A stretch of DNA of 64,000 nucleotides from Emticicia sp965283955 (lineage in GTDB: Bacteria > Bacteroidota > Bacteroidia > Cytophagales > Spirosomataceae). A model generated the notes under the pieces. The model saw nothing but the letters and a program-made list of their open reading frames with translations, had not been told where the DNA came from and did no database searches. Position 1 is the first letter of the stretch. Every line of letters begins with the position of its first letter. This document shows, piece by piece, positions 48,101 to 59,121 of the stretch. The position numbers were made by a program, and so were the translations under genes. The stretch covers positions 3,782,001 through 3,846,000 of the forward strand of contig CBDIQW010000001.1 of the NCBI GenBank assembly GCA_965283955.1, in the 5' to 3' direction.

Positions 48101-48593
48101 ACTTATTAATCCAGATGGTTCGACACCATTGAAGTTTACAACAGCCTCAGGTAGTTATTATGTAAGTATTCGTCATAGAAACCATTTAGGTGTAATGACT
48201 GCAACTACTCAAGCTTTAAATTCAACAGCTTTAGTAATAGACTTTACAAGTACTTCTACAGCTACATATGGCACAAACTCACAAGCAATAGTTGGAGGAG
48301 TAAGAGCTATGTGGGCGGGTAATGCTACTGGATTAACGGTTTCAAGTACTGACAATGTTAGATATAGTAATGGCGATATCAATGCTGTAACAGGTTATTT
48401 AACAACACAGACAGGTAGTCCTGGTGGTGTCAAGGTTAGTATATATACTAAAGAAGATACCAACTTAGATGGAACTGTACGCTACTCTGGTGGAACGAGA
48501 GATGTGTTACCTATTACTAATACAATTTTAGGTAATCCAGGAAATCCTAACTCGACAAGTGGTTTCGGTTTCATTGTAACTCAATCTTTCTAA
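42176..48593 (+). CDS. Giant secreted adhesin with thrombospondin type 3-like calcium repeats (several frameshifts)
   Basis: One gene in four overlapping frames, about 2,137 residues once corrected. A signal peptide ends near residue 31 (VAQAQ); an N-terminal beta domain follows, then an Ig-like segment. Four near-identical 69-residue repeats (DTDGDGVADINEPAGG) follow, then many TSP type 3-like Asp-rich repeats (DTDGDGIPNSKDLDSDNDG), predicted to bind Ca2+ and form a stiff stalk. The C-terminal domain (VQISAKVFLQGPLSG, DWVLVELRSTPS, YYVSIRHRNHLGVMT) recurs in the next adhesin and probably serves anchoring or sorting. Frameshifts lie near 46113 (+1), 46767-46802 (three compensating insertions), 46865 (+1) and 47191-47195 (-1, poly-A). 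Each has a simple one-base correction restoring the repeat consensus. Confidence 0.85.
43175..44002 (+). repeat. Four tandem 207-bp (69-codon) calcium repeats
   Basis: Units begin near 43175, 43382, 43589 and 43796. They differ at only a few bases, so they were recently duplicated or homogenised. Each encodes two Asp-rich Ca2+ loops (DTDGDGVAD, DCDGDGFTNGQ) around a NPCIPAQTAGYTGYTAS spacer with one Cys pair. Confidence 0.92.
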
Positions 48594-48605
48594 TATGAAA
48601 AGTAC

Positions 48606-48640
48606 GAGCAATGAGCTAATAACTCATTGCTCACTTTATT
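48606..48640 (+). terminator. Intrinsic terminator after the giant adhesin
   Basis: GAGCAATGAG (48606-48615) pairs with CTCATTGCTC (48623-48632), then ACTTTATT. The T-tract is weak. Confidence 0.6.
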
Positions 48641-48689
48641 AGATGAAAATAGATACTATTACATCACCTTGTTTTAAAATTTAAACAAA

Positions 48690-49569
48690 ATGAAATCAAA
48701 AATAATATTAATCTCGTTTCTTTTGCTTACAATTCTTACTGGATTTGTAAACAAAGTATCAGCACAGTCTGGTAATTTATCGATTGTCAATAATAGTAGA
48801 TTCTATCAAGTCGTGTTTACTCCGACATCAACAGTAGCTGTTTACATTGGGGGCTTCGGCATTAGTTGCATTAAAGGCAAATATTGGTACATTTACACTC
48901 CCGACAACGGTTACAGATGTAACAGGGGGGCCATGGACACTTACAAGTCCAAAGAATTCGGATGCAACATTCGACTATTGGGGTTTTACAACATCGGGTA
49001 ATACTTCGCTTACTTTTACCTCAGGTACTCCAATTGTACTTTTTACATTTCCTGCACCTTCTTGTTCGGGAGGCACACTTTCAATAGTTGACCCTAATAA
49101 TTTACCAGCAGGGGGGTCAGGTATTGTAAATGGCTTTGATTATGGTACATTCTTTAATTCTCCAGTTGGTGGTAATATTGCTGGTGTTTCAGGTTCGGGT
49201 GTTTCTTGTTCAGGACCGTTGGCCTTGGGAAATCCATTGGCAGCAAGTCAGAATGTTACTCCAGGGAGTACGGGTACAGGAAACGCTTCAACAAATTTAG
49301 CACCAACAGGTGGTAATCAACCCTACACATATTCTCAGGATACTGGCTCAACGTGTACTCCTATTGGAGGAGCAACACCTTTACCAACACCTGTAACAGT
49401 AAATAGTAGTACAGGGGCATATTCATATACTGCACCCACAACGCCAGGAACTTATTATTTCTGTATCAAGGTATGTGATGCAACAACACCGACACCAGTG
49501 TGCCAAACGGGAACATTTCCAGTAGTAGTGCAAAGTGTATGTGCAGCCAATGCAGGCTCTCTTAACTAA
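48690..49569 (+). CDS. Secreted cohesin-like/Ig-like protein (one frameshift)
   Basis: The signal peptide ends near residue 26 (KVSAQ). After correcting one extra base near 48841-48848 the first domain reads SIVNNSRFYQVVFTP, LGASALVALKANIGTFTLP, FDYWGFTTSGNTSLTFTSG and PIVLFTFPAP: a beta-sandwich resembling cohesin-type or Ig-like scaffolds. A second beta segment (GGNQPYTYSQDTGSTCTP, YTAPTTPGTYYFCIKVCDAT) resembles gliding-type surface repeats. The corrected length is about 292 residues. It sits between two giant adhesins and shares the FTF/LLF strand pattern with the proteins at 56663 and 58029. Function unproven; a surface accessory or adaptor is likely. Confidence 0.65.
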
Positions 49570-49665
49570 TTTTTGATAACCTTCATTTAACGAGGTATAT
49601 CAAAATGTTTATTTTCCAAAACATCCTTCAAAAGTAATGCTAAAGAGGGAAAAATATTTTTAATA

Positions 49666-52600
49666 ATGATAAGGAAAGTTACATTTAATAAGAGCATTTG
49701 GCTATACATATTTCTACTAATTAGTAGTTTAAAAATAACCAATGCCAAAGAACTCCATTCGTTTAGAACGAATGAAGTCTATATGGGCATTGTAAATGGT
49801 AATCCTTCTACTATGGTATTATCTGTTCCAGAATTGAACGATCATGCTGTTGTAAAAAACACCTATACAATCTCAAATAAAATTACACCATTAGACCCAG
49901 TCTTGCGTGCTTGTGTGAGTACAACCCCTATTGCAGTTGGTAGTACGATGACTGCTACTGTGACTGGCAATAATACCGCATCAGGATATACAACACAGTT
50001 TGTATTATTAGATGCTACAAATAAGATAGTAGCTTGGTCCACAAGCTACTGCCTCTTTTCCAGCCAATGTGTCTGGAGTATTCAAAATTGTGGCAGTGAA
50101 TTATAGTGGCACTGTAACAGGTTTAATAATAGGACAAAATATTAGTAGTATTTCAGGGAGTTGTTGGGAGTTATCAGCCCCGAAATGCTTTGATGTACAA
50201 TCAGTTAATTGCTCCTCTCCAACCCAAATTGTACTGGGAAGTGCTTTAACAGCAGGAATAACAGGAAATAATACAACATCAGGCTACACGACACAATATG
50301 TATTGACAGATGCAAATGATGTAATAGTTCAAGGACCTACTACATCAGCGAGTTTTACTCCAACAGTAACAGGAAATTATAAGATATATGCTATCAACTA
50401 TAGTGGGACAGTTACAGGGTTAATAGTGGGTACTAACTTTCTAACAGGTGTTTCTGGTAGTTGTATGGCGAAATCAGCACCTAAATGTTTTACTGTTGTT
50501 TGCCCAACAATTACTAATGTTACTTCTAATAATATAAATCCAATTTCATGTGGTGCGAGCAATGGGAGTATTAAAATCTGTGGTTTAGTGCCTAATTCAA
50601 TAGGATATACCGTTAACTATACAAAAAATGGAACCCCTGCACCGGCACTAATTAATCAAACTGCAGATGCCGCAGGATGTATAAATATAGGAAACCTATC
50701 AGCAGGTAGTTATACCAATATAACGATTAGTAGTACTGGATGTACAAGTACAAATGCCTTAAGTGCGAGTTTATCAGACCCAGCAGCTCCAGCGACTCCA
50801 ACAGGGCTAAGTGCAGCTACAAACACTTTATGTGCGAGTGGTAGTACATCATTAACTGCAACAGGTATGAGTGGAGCAAGCTATGTATGGAGTGTAAGTC
50901 CTTCTGGAGCAAGTTTATTATCAAGTTCTGGAATAGTAAATGGAACGCAAGCGACTAACACATTAAATACATTATCGGCAGGTACATATACAGTAAGTTT
51001 AACTCAGACGGTATCAGGGTGTACTTCTCCTCCATCTACAACAGTTGTTGTGGTAAATGGTTTATCAACTGCACTCCAGTGTAGTAGGCGGAGGAACCTT
51101 ATCGAATATATGCCCATCAGTAACAGCAGATTTAACAACTAAACAACCCTCAGTAGTGTCTGGACAGACCTATGAATGGCATACGGTATCAAGTAATCCG
51201 AATTTATCAACGAAAGTATCAAACCCATCGGCAGCGGCAGCAGGTACATATTATCTGTATAGTATTTCAACCGTAGGAAACTGTTATAGTCCAGCATCTT
51301 CTACTCCTGTAATAGTAAGTATTACTTCTTGTTCTTGTACACCAATTCAAGTTGTAATAGGAAGTGCTTTAACAGCAGGAATAACAGGAAATAATACAAC
51401 ATCAGGCTACACGACACAATATGTATTGACAGATGCAAATGATGTAATAGTTCAAGGACCTACTACATCAGCGAGTTTTACCCCAACAGTAACAGGAAAT
51501 TATAAGATATATGCTATCAACTATAGTGGGACAGTTACAGGGTTAATAGTGGGTACTAACTTTCTAACAGGTGTTTCTGGTAGTTGTATGGCGAAGTCAG
51601 CACCCAAATGTTTTACAGTAATTGGAAATCCAGACATCCGAACAGTGAAGACTGCAAGTACGACCGCAATTACGGCAGGAGTACCATTCAGTTATACTTT
51701 GACACCGAGTAATGTAAGCACAGTAGCGAGTAGTGGAGTAATAACCATAAAAGATACTTTACAAACAGGATTAACTTATAATAGTTACACAGGTTCGGGT
51801 TGGGGATGTACAGTATCAGGTCAAGTTGTTACTTGTACATCAAGTTCAGTAATAAATGGCAATAGTTCAGGCACACCACTGGTACTCAATGTAACGCCGA
51901 GTTCGTCATTGGTAGGAACGAGTGTAACGAATACAGCATGGACGAGTGGCGGCGGAATGCCAGGCGGTCCTTATAAATCAGGAACAACGCCAACGAATGC
52001 AGGCGGGCCAGGAAGTCCAGCAAGTGGAACACCGACAGTTATAACAGGTACATCAGACATCCGAACAGTGAAGACTGCAAGTACGATCGCAATTACGGCA
52101 GGAGTACCATTCAGTTATACTTTGACACCGAGTAATGTAAGCACAGTAGCGAGTAGTGGAGTAATAACCATAAAAGATACTTTACAAACAGGATTAACTT
52201 ATAATAGTTACACAGGTTCGGGTTGGGGATGTACAGTATCAGGTCAAGTTGTTACTTGTACATCAAGTTCAGTAATAAATGGCAATAGTTCAGGCACACC
52301 ACTGGTACTCAATGTAACGCCGAGTTCGTCATTGGTAGGAACGAGTGTAACGAATACAGCATGGACGAGTGGCGGCGGAATGCCAGGCGGTCCTTATAAA
52401 TCAGGAACAACGCCAACGAATGCAGGCGGGCCAGGAAGTCCAGCAAGTGGAACACCGACAGTTATAACAGGTACATCAGACATCCGAACAGTGAAGACTG
52501 CAAGTACGATCGCAATTACGGCAGGAGTACCATTCAGTTATACTTTGACACCGAGTAATGTAAGCACAGTAGCGAGTAGTGGAGTAATAACCATAAAAGA

Positions 52601-55600
52601 TACTTTACAAACAGGATTAACTTATAATAGTTACACAGGTTCGGGTTGGGGATGTACAGTATCAGGTCAAGTTGTTACTTGTACATCAAGTTCAGTAATA
52701 AATGGCAATAGTTCAGGCACACCACTGGTACTCAATGTAACGCCGAGTTCGTCATTGGTAGGAACGAGTGTAACGAATACAGCATGGACGAGTGGCGGCG
52801 GAATGCCAGGCGGTCCTTATAAATCAGGAACAACGCCAACGAATGCAGGCGGGCCAGGAAGTCCAGCAAGTGGAACACCGACAGTTATAACAGGTACATC
52901 AGACATCCGAACAGTGAAGACTGCAAGTACGACCGCAATTACGGCAGGAGTACCATTCAGTTATACCTTGACACCGAGCAATGTAAGCACAGTAGCGAGT
53001 AGTGGAGTAATAACCATAAAAGATACTTTACAAACAGGATTAACTTATAATAGTTACACAGGTTCGGGTTGGGGATGTACAGTATCAGGTCAAGTTGTTA
53101 CTTGTACATCAAGTTCAGTAATAAATGGCAATAGTTCAGGCACACCACTGGTACTCAATGTAACGCCGAGTTCGTCATTGGTAGGAACGAGTGTAACGAA
53201 TACAGCATGGACGAGTGGCGGCGGAATGCCAGGCGGTCCTTATAAATCAGGAACAACGCCAACGAATGCAGGCGGGCCAGGAAGTCCAGCAAGTGGAACA
53301 CCGACAGTTATAACAGGTACATCAGACATCCGAACAGTGAAGACTGCAAGTACGATCGCAATTACGGCAGGAGTACCATTCAGTCGACTTGTACAACAGG
53401 TACATTGACTTGGTATGCAGATGCAGCTTTGACTTCATTGGTAAGTAGCCAAGTAAGCCCAACAGCCACTACTACTTATTATGGAGTATGTATAAATGGA
53501 GCGTGTAAAAGTTCAGCAACAAGTGTAGTAGTAAATGTAACTCCAGCAATTGCATTGACGAATAGTAACTTTTCGAAAACAAACCCTACAAGTTGTGCAG
53601 GTTCGCAAGGAACTATTAAAATATGTGGATTAGTAGCTAATACTAATTATTCAGCGAGTTTCAATAAAAATGGAGCACCTCAAACATCAGGTAGTTTATT
53701 ATCGGATGCAACCGGATGTATCACATTGACAAATTTAATGGCCGGTACTTATGATAATTTCAATGTTACAAATACTGCAACGACTTGTTCGAGCGGTACA
53801 CTACCATCAACATCATTAGTATTGACAGACCCGTCGAGTGCGTTTATTACATCAGGAACAACGCAAAACCCAAGTGCTTGTGGTTTGAATGATGGCTTTA
53901 TTCAAATAAACGGATTAACTGCTGGCACAGCCTATACAGTTAATTACATGCAAAATGGAATGTCACAAACACCATTATCAATTACTGCTTCTGGCACATC
54001 TTATGTTTTAAGTGGCTTGACAGCGGCAAATTATACAAACATTACCGTAACAAGCGGTAGTTGTATATCGAATCCTTTAAGCAGATCGTTGGTTGATCCA
54101 ATTACATCAACAATAACTTTAGGAGCAAAAACAGATCCAACTACATGTTCGGGCAATGAAGGAACTTTCACAGTAAGTGGATTGTCTCCTAACACGGCCT
54201 ATGTATTGAATTACAGTAAAGATGGTTTTGTACAAACACCAATTGCATTTACATCTACGAGTACTTCATACATCGTAAGTGGTTTATTAAGTGGAAGTTA
54301 CACAAATATTAGGGTAACGAGTATGGGTTGTACTTCTAACATTGTTTCGACAACATTAACTGACCCATCGGCGGCAGTGATAGCGTTAGGAACTCCAAAT
54401 AACCCAACGACATGTAGTGGTACAAATGGTTCATTAACTATTAATGGATTAGCAATAGGCACAGTTTACACTATTAAGTATAAGAAAGATGGAGTATGGC
54501 AAACGCCAATTACCATTACAGCTACTACAAGCTCTTACACAATAACAGGTTTGAGTTCTGGGTCTTATACTAACATTAATGTAACTAATAATTCATGTGT
54601 ATCAAACAGTTTAAGCCAAATGTTAGTTGATCCATTGCCTCCAGTAATTGGAATGGGACCAATAACCCAACCAAATAGTTGTGGAGCAAACAATGGTTCT
54701 GTGATTATTACAGGATTGACAACGGGATTAAATTATACACTTAATTACTTAAAAGATGGCGTGCAACAAGCACCGGTATCTTTTACTGCAACAGGAACAA
54801 CTTATACCTTATCTGCCTTAGTAGCAGGAAATTATACAGGTATTAATGTGAAACAAAGTACATGTGTATCAAATACACTAAATGTATCATTGTCTAACCC
54901 TGGTGGAGCAATAATAGATGTATTCTCAATAAACCCAATTAGCTGTAGCCCAGGTAATGATGGCAAAATCATATTAACAGGTTTAGCTCAAGGATTGAAT
55001 TATATATTGAATTATACTAAAAACGGAGTGGCACAAACACCAATTCCAATTGCGGCATCATCTACTTCATATATAATTAATGGATTAACCGCAGGTGTAT
55101 ATACTAACATAACCGTAACACAAGCAAATTGTGTGTCGAATGTAGTTAATGCTACATTGGTTTCGCCAACATTATCTGCTCCAGTGGCATCTGTTAATGG
55201 TGGAATGACTTCAGTTATCATTTGTTCAGGAGGGACTGCTGCGTTAAGTGCTATGGGTTGTAGTAGTGGAACAATTATTTGGACATCCAGCCCAGTATCT
55301 ACTGTACCATCGAATGGTATTGTGAGTCCGACTGTAACAACAACTTATACAGCAACTTGTACAAATGGATCATGTGTAAGCTCTGCTTCTAATTCAGTAA
55401 CGGTTACTTTAGGGGCTTGTGCTAATCCGGATGGCATTATAGCAACAGTTCCAGGTACTAAGTCAATAATATCTATTTTGGCTAATGATAAGAATCCAGA
55501 TGGAACACAAGCTGATTTAGCAAAAATAACTGTACCTGTGGTTACTACTATACCAAGTAAGGGGACAACAGTCGTTAATCCAGATGGTACGATCAGTTAT

Positions 55601-56587
55601 ACTCCAAATCCAGGAACAAGTGGAACAGATACATTCATTTATACTATTTGTGATAAAGTTAACCCTTCAGTATGTGATACTGCTAAGGTGACTATATTAA
55701 TCAATGCTATTTTAGATGTAAAACTACAATTAAAAGTATTTTTACAAGGTGCTTTCTTCTCACCAAGTGGTGCAACTGATGCTTTAATGCGTGATGACTT
55801 ACGTACATTAGGCGTTATTCCTACCGTTGAACCATATACTGGAATGGCTAATAGTCGATTTGTGAAAGCACCATCAGATAATGGCGGACAGACAATCGGG
55901 ACAGGAGTACTTACAACAACAGGCTCTGATGCCATTGTAGACTGGGTATTTGTGGAACTTCGTGATGCTGCTAATCCTGCATCTGTTGTGAAAACAAGAG
56001 CTGCTTTAGTTCAAAGAGATGGTGATGTGGTAGAAGCAAGTGATGGAATAACTCCAGTAACCTTTGTAGGTGCTGTTGGAACAAGTTACTATGTTTCTGT
56101 AAAGCATCATAGTCACTTAGGAGCGATGACTTCAACGGCAATTACTATGGCTGCCACAGGTACAATCGTTGATTTTACATCAATGACAGCCGCCCAGTTG
56201 TGGGATAAAGGCTTGGTCTTAGCAGATGGTTCTCTTGGTTCGTACGATGGCTCTGAACAAGTAACACTTGGTAATGGAAAAATGGGGCTTTGGGCTGGTA
56301 ATGCAAGGAATGTAGATAATAAAGTTAAGTACTCAGGTACATCTCCTGACCCCGCTGTTATCTTATCTCAAGTAATTACTTTCTCAGGAAATACCGCACA
56401 GAGCTATAATTATGACTTTGTAACACCAGTATATCTTACAGGTGATATTAATATGGATGGTAAAGTTAAATATCAGGGTTCAAATACTGATACCGCTTTC
56501 ATCTTGTTTAATATCATTAATAAGTACCTAAATAACTTTACCAATAAGGCTTATAACTTCGACTTTATGGTCGAGCAGATTCCTTAA
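49666..56587 (+). CDS. Giant secreted repeat adhesin (frameshifts and one abrupt junction)
   Basis: Read as one gene of about 2,300 residues. A signal-like start (SIWLYIFLLISSLKITNAKE) precedes repeated beta modules: GYTTQYVLTDANDVIVQGPT type domains (two near-identical copies), four 141-residue DUF11-like repeats (IRTVKTASTIAITAGVPFSY), about seven 100-residue SprB-like modules (SCGANNGSVIITGLTTGLNY), a cadherin-like region (TDTFIYTICD) and the C-terminal LKVFLQGAFFSPSGATDALM domain ending in the dockerin-like GDINMDGKVKYQG. Frames change near 50034 (+1) and 51075 (+1). At about 53383 the fifth DUF11 unit is cut short and joins an Ig-like module in another frame; this could be a repeat collapse. 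Predicted cell-surface adhesin. Confidence 0.75.
50238..51616 (+). repeat. Two near-identical 256-bp modules, offset 1,123 bp
   Basis: Copy 1 is 50238-50493 and copy 2 is 51361-51616. They are nearly base-for-base identical and encode the GNNTTSGYTTQYVLTDANDV domain. Related, diverged modules occur in the 57267 gene. Confidence 0.85.
51633..53384 (+). repeat. Tandem 423-bp (141-codon) repeats, four full copies plus 60 bp
   Basis: Copies begin at 51633, 52056, 52479, 52902 and 53325, exactly 423 bp apart, differing at only a few positions (for example C/T in the word ACGACCGCA/ACGATCGCA). The fifth stops after 60 bp at VPFS. Such identity over 1.7 kb is prone to assembly collapse. Confidence 0.95.
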
Positions 56588-56598
56588 ATAATGAATTT

Positions 56599-56632
56599 AG
56601 TATAAGCGGAAAATTTAGCTTCCGCTTATACT
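56599..56632 (+). terminator. Intrinsic terminator
   Basis: AGTATAAGCGGAA (56599-56611) pairs perfectly with TTCCGCTTATACT (56620-56632) directly after the adhesin gene. The T-tract is poor. Confidence 0.6.
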
Positions 56633-56662
56633 ATTACTAATAAACTTTTAAACAAAAAGCAG

Positions 56663-57232
56663 ATGAAAAAGATACTTTTAATTACAATTTTAGGGTTTAT
56701 GTCAATGGCATCTTTTGCACAAAATAAGATTGACTTAACTGTTAAATGGAATGTGGCACAAAGTCGTTATGAAGTTTATGCAAAACCTAATTTCACAAAC
56801 GCATCATTTACTTGGGGTGTATCCCAAATCACAGTAGTTGTTCCAGCTTCAGCACCAGATAATAGTTTAACTGTAACATCAGTAAATGCAGGAGGTTGGG
56901 GTGTTGTCGCATCTAACCAAATTTTTGCACCAGCAGCAGCTCCTACACTCGATTTTCATGCAGTTCAATCAACTGGTCAAGCTGTAGCCCTTACAGCTAA
57001 TACAGAAACTTTGTTATATTATTTCACTTTTTCAGATGGACAATGTAGAAATGGTGTCCGTTTGTTTGTGAATGGTTCAGACCCATCATCTTCAGCATCG
57101 GGCATGAAAGGAGGTGATTACAGTAATGCCATTGACAATGGTTTAGTTAGCGATGTCTATAATGCTAATTATAGTAATAGTGGTACGAGTTGTTCTACTT
57201 GCAATATTACAGCACCAGAGCTTATAAAGTAA
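56663..57232 (+). CDS. Small secreted cohesin-like protein, 189 aa
   Basis: The signal peptide ends near residue 20 (ASFAQ). The mature domain (KIDLTVKWNVAQSRYEVYAK, FTWGVSQITVVVPASAPDNS, ETLLYYFTFSDGQCRNGVRL, SGMKGGDYSNAIDNGLVSDV) is homologous to residues 25-180 of the protein at 58029. The beta-sandwich pattern, with a first strand followed by a calcium-type loop and a late hydrophobic strand, resembles cohesin folds, but similarity is structural guesswork. It directly follows a giant adhesin whose C-terminus has a dockerin-like GDINMDGKV segment. It lacks the C-terminal sorting domain of its paralogue. Confidence 0.65.
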   Translation: MKKILLITILGFMSMASFAQNKIDLTVKWNVAQSRYEVYAKPNFTNASFTWGVSQITVVVPASAPDNSLTVTSVNAGGWGVVASNQIFAPAAAPTLDFHAVQSTGQAVALTANTETLLYYFTFSDGQCRNGVRLFVNGSDPSSSASGMKGGDYSNAIDNGLVSDVYNANYSNSGTSCSTCNITAPELIK

Positions 57233-57266
57233 GTGTATTACAGACACTTTTAAATGATAGCATTCA

Positions 57267-57980
57267 ATGAAAAATACTTATAAAATATTTTCAAATATAA
57301 TGACGATTTGCATGATAATTGCAACAGGTTTTGTAGCAAAAGCACAAACGAGTTGTGATTATAACTCTTCAGATATTACATTTAATATAGGAACTCCCGG
57401 AGTACTTCCAAGTAATAGTTTAACCTCTTACTTATTAGTTGACCATGCAACCGGAATCATTACAAAAATATCTTCGACACAGAGTTTTACAGGTATTTCG
57501 CAGTCTAAATTATATGATATTTATGCATATAGTTATGTCAATGATAATACTGTAACAGGTTTAACAGTAGGAGGAACTTTAACAAATGTAAGTGCCGCTT
57601 GTGGAGATTTTTCAAAACCTCTTTTAGTAAATGTCTGTGTTCCTTCAAGTAGTAGCGGAACTTGTGATTATTCTACATCTTCATTTACATTAAAAACCAC
57701 TACAACTCCCCCGACTGGAGCAACGACTGAATATGTTTTAACAAACTTGAGTGGAGTAATTCTGCAAAAATCAGCAACACCAACCTTTAGTGGTCTAACA
57801 GGAACTCAGTCCTATAATGTTTATGCTGTTAGTTATACAGGTAGTATTTCAAATTTAAGTGTAGGTAGTAATTACAGTACCATAACAGGTGCATGCTATG
57901 ATTTGTCAAATGCGTTTCCTGTAAAAGTTTGTGTTTGCCAGCCTATTTGTTTAGGTGTAACGTTGACAAAGGTAAAGTAA
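57267..57980 (+). CDS. Secreted two-module protein related to the giant adhesin
   Basis: The signal peptide ends near residue 27 (VAKAQ). Two roughly 100-residue modules follow (SLTSYLLVDHATGIITKISS, YDIYAYSYVNDNTVTGLTVG; then TTEYVLTNLSGVILQKSATP, YNVYAVSYTGSISNLSVGSN). They are diverged copies of the GYTTQYVLTDANDV module found twice in the 49666 gene, including the final YAxxYxGxxxxLxxG and a Cys pair. The protein ends with a Cys-rich tail (VCVCQPICLGVTLTKVK). It is probably exported. Function unknown; it may be a minor subunit or decoy of the adhesin. Confidence 0.68.
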   Translation: MKNTYKIFSNIMTICMIIATGFVAKAQTSCDYNSSDITFNIGTPGVLPSNSLTSYLLVDHATGIITKISSTQSFTGISQSKLYDIYAYSYVNDNTVTGLTVGGTLTNVSAACGDFSKPLLVNVCVPSSSSGTCDYSTSSFTLKTTTTPPTGATTEYVLTNLSGVILQKSATPTFSGLTGTQSYNVYAVSYTGSISNLSVGSNYSTITGACYDLSNAFPVKVCVCQPICLGVTLTKVK

Positions 57981-58028
57981 GGGATTATTGGTAGAATATA
58001 CAATTTTTAATTTTAATTCTAAAAAATA

Positions 58029-58865
58029 ATGAAAAAGATAATAGTGGCATTTTTAGCTATTACACTGCTAATATGCGTGGAGGATTCATACGGACAAAAA
58101 GGATTAGAACTCACCTTGAAGTATAATTCACAATCAGTGAGGTATGAAGTATATGCTAAACCAAATTTTAGTCAAAGAAATTTTCTTTTGGGGCCGTCAC
58201 AGATAACAATGGTCCTTCCATCAGCGGTTTCGGATGAGAAATTAAGGATTCAGAATTCAGATGGAGGAACATGGGAGGATAATAGTATTGTATTTTCACC
58301 AACCGTTAACCCTACTTCAGATTATCATGGAATTACGACTTTAGGAGCAAAAACAGATTTTATTGAAGGATTTGAAACGTTGCTCTTTAGTTTTTTATTA
58401 TCTGAAAGTATTAATCCCTCAGAAGTAAGGTTATTTGAAAATGAAAAAGATCCTAAATCTTTTGAACCAGGAATGAAAGGAGGAGATTTTGCAAATACGA
58501 TCAATAGTGCCCTTGCCGAGGAGTATTATATCCGAAATTATAGAGATACAAAGGTAGTTTTAGGTGTTTCGGACGAAAATAAAACAAGACTAATTGAGTT
58601 TGAAAATGAAAATTTACTACTATACCCAAATACGACAAATGAGGATTTTAAAATCGTCCTAAATGGCATTGAAGATTTTGAAGAGGTAACGATGATTGTA
58701 GCAACAGAAATGGGTAGGGAAATAATGAAAGTCAAAGGGAAAAAGGCTGACTTAATGGAAAAAACTTTTAAGATTCCTGTAAAGATTTCAAGCCAAAGCT
58801 TGGTAGTAAGAGTGAAAACCCAAAAAACAACTTTTGGAAAAAAACTCATTCTTGATCGAGAGTAG
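58029..58865 (+). CDS. Cohesin-like protein with T9SS type A sorting domain, 278 aa
   Basis: The signal peptide ends near residue 22 (DSYGQ). The first domain (GLELTLKYNSQSVRYEVYAK, LGPSQITMVLPSAVSDEKLR, ETLLFSFLLSESINPSEVRL, PGMKGGDFANTINSAL) parallels the protein at 56663. The last 80 residues (NENLLLYPNTTNEDFKIVLN, MIVATEMGREIMKV, KIPVKISSQSLVVRVKTQKT, FGKKLIL) have the layout of a T9SS type A sorting domain: LYPN, a central G-R turn, and a final K-L-x-x strand. It should therefore be secreted through the type IX system and attached to the surface. It is the clearest T9SS substrate in the window. Confidence 0.75.
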   Translation: MKKIIVAFLAITLLICVEDSYGQKGLELTLKYNSQSVRYEVYAKPNFSQRNFLLGPSQITMVLPSAVSDEKLRIQNSDGGTWEDNSIVFSPTVNPTSDYHGITTLGAKTDFIEGFETLLFSFLLSESINPSEVRLFENEKDPKSFEPGMKGGDFANTINSALAEEYYIRNYRDTKVVLGVSDENKTRLIEFENENLLLYPNTTNEDFKIVLNGIEDFEEVTMIVATEMGREIMKVKGKKADLMEKTFKIPVKISSQSLVVRVKTQKTTFGKKLILDRE

Positions 58866-58908
58866 TATCTTACAATAAAATAGGTCTTCATAAAACTTTG
58901 AATAAATA

Positions 58909-58933
58909 GGTCAAAATTCGCAAAATTTTGACC
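58909..58933 (+). terminator. Hairpin after the T9SS-substrate gene
   Basis: GGTCAAAAT (58909-58917) pairs with ATTTTGACC (58925-58933). The downstream T-run is short, so terminator function is uncertain. Confidence 0.45.
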
Positions 58934-59121
58934 CAAGAAACTGTTTTTGCTAACTAAATCCACACACACAAATACTGATAATCATCAGCTGCTTTTATAC
59001 TTATCGGATTCAAAATTTATTTGCTTGAATCGACTAAGAAATAAACAAAAATATACAATCCATTCCTGCAAATTTTAGACAGCATTTTGGGGTAGCTCGG
59101 AAATATAAATATAATCTTGAG

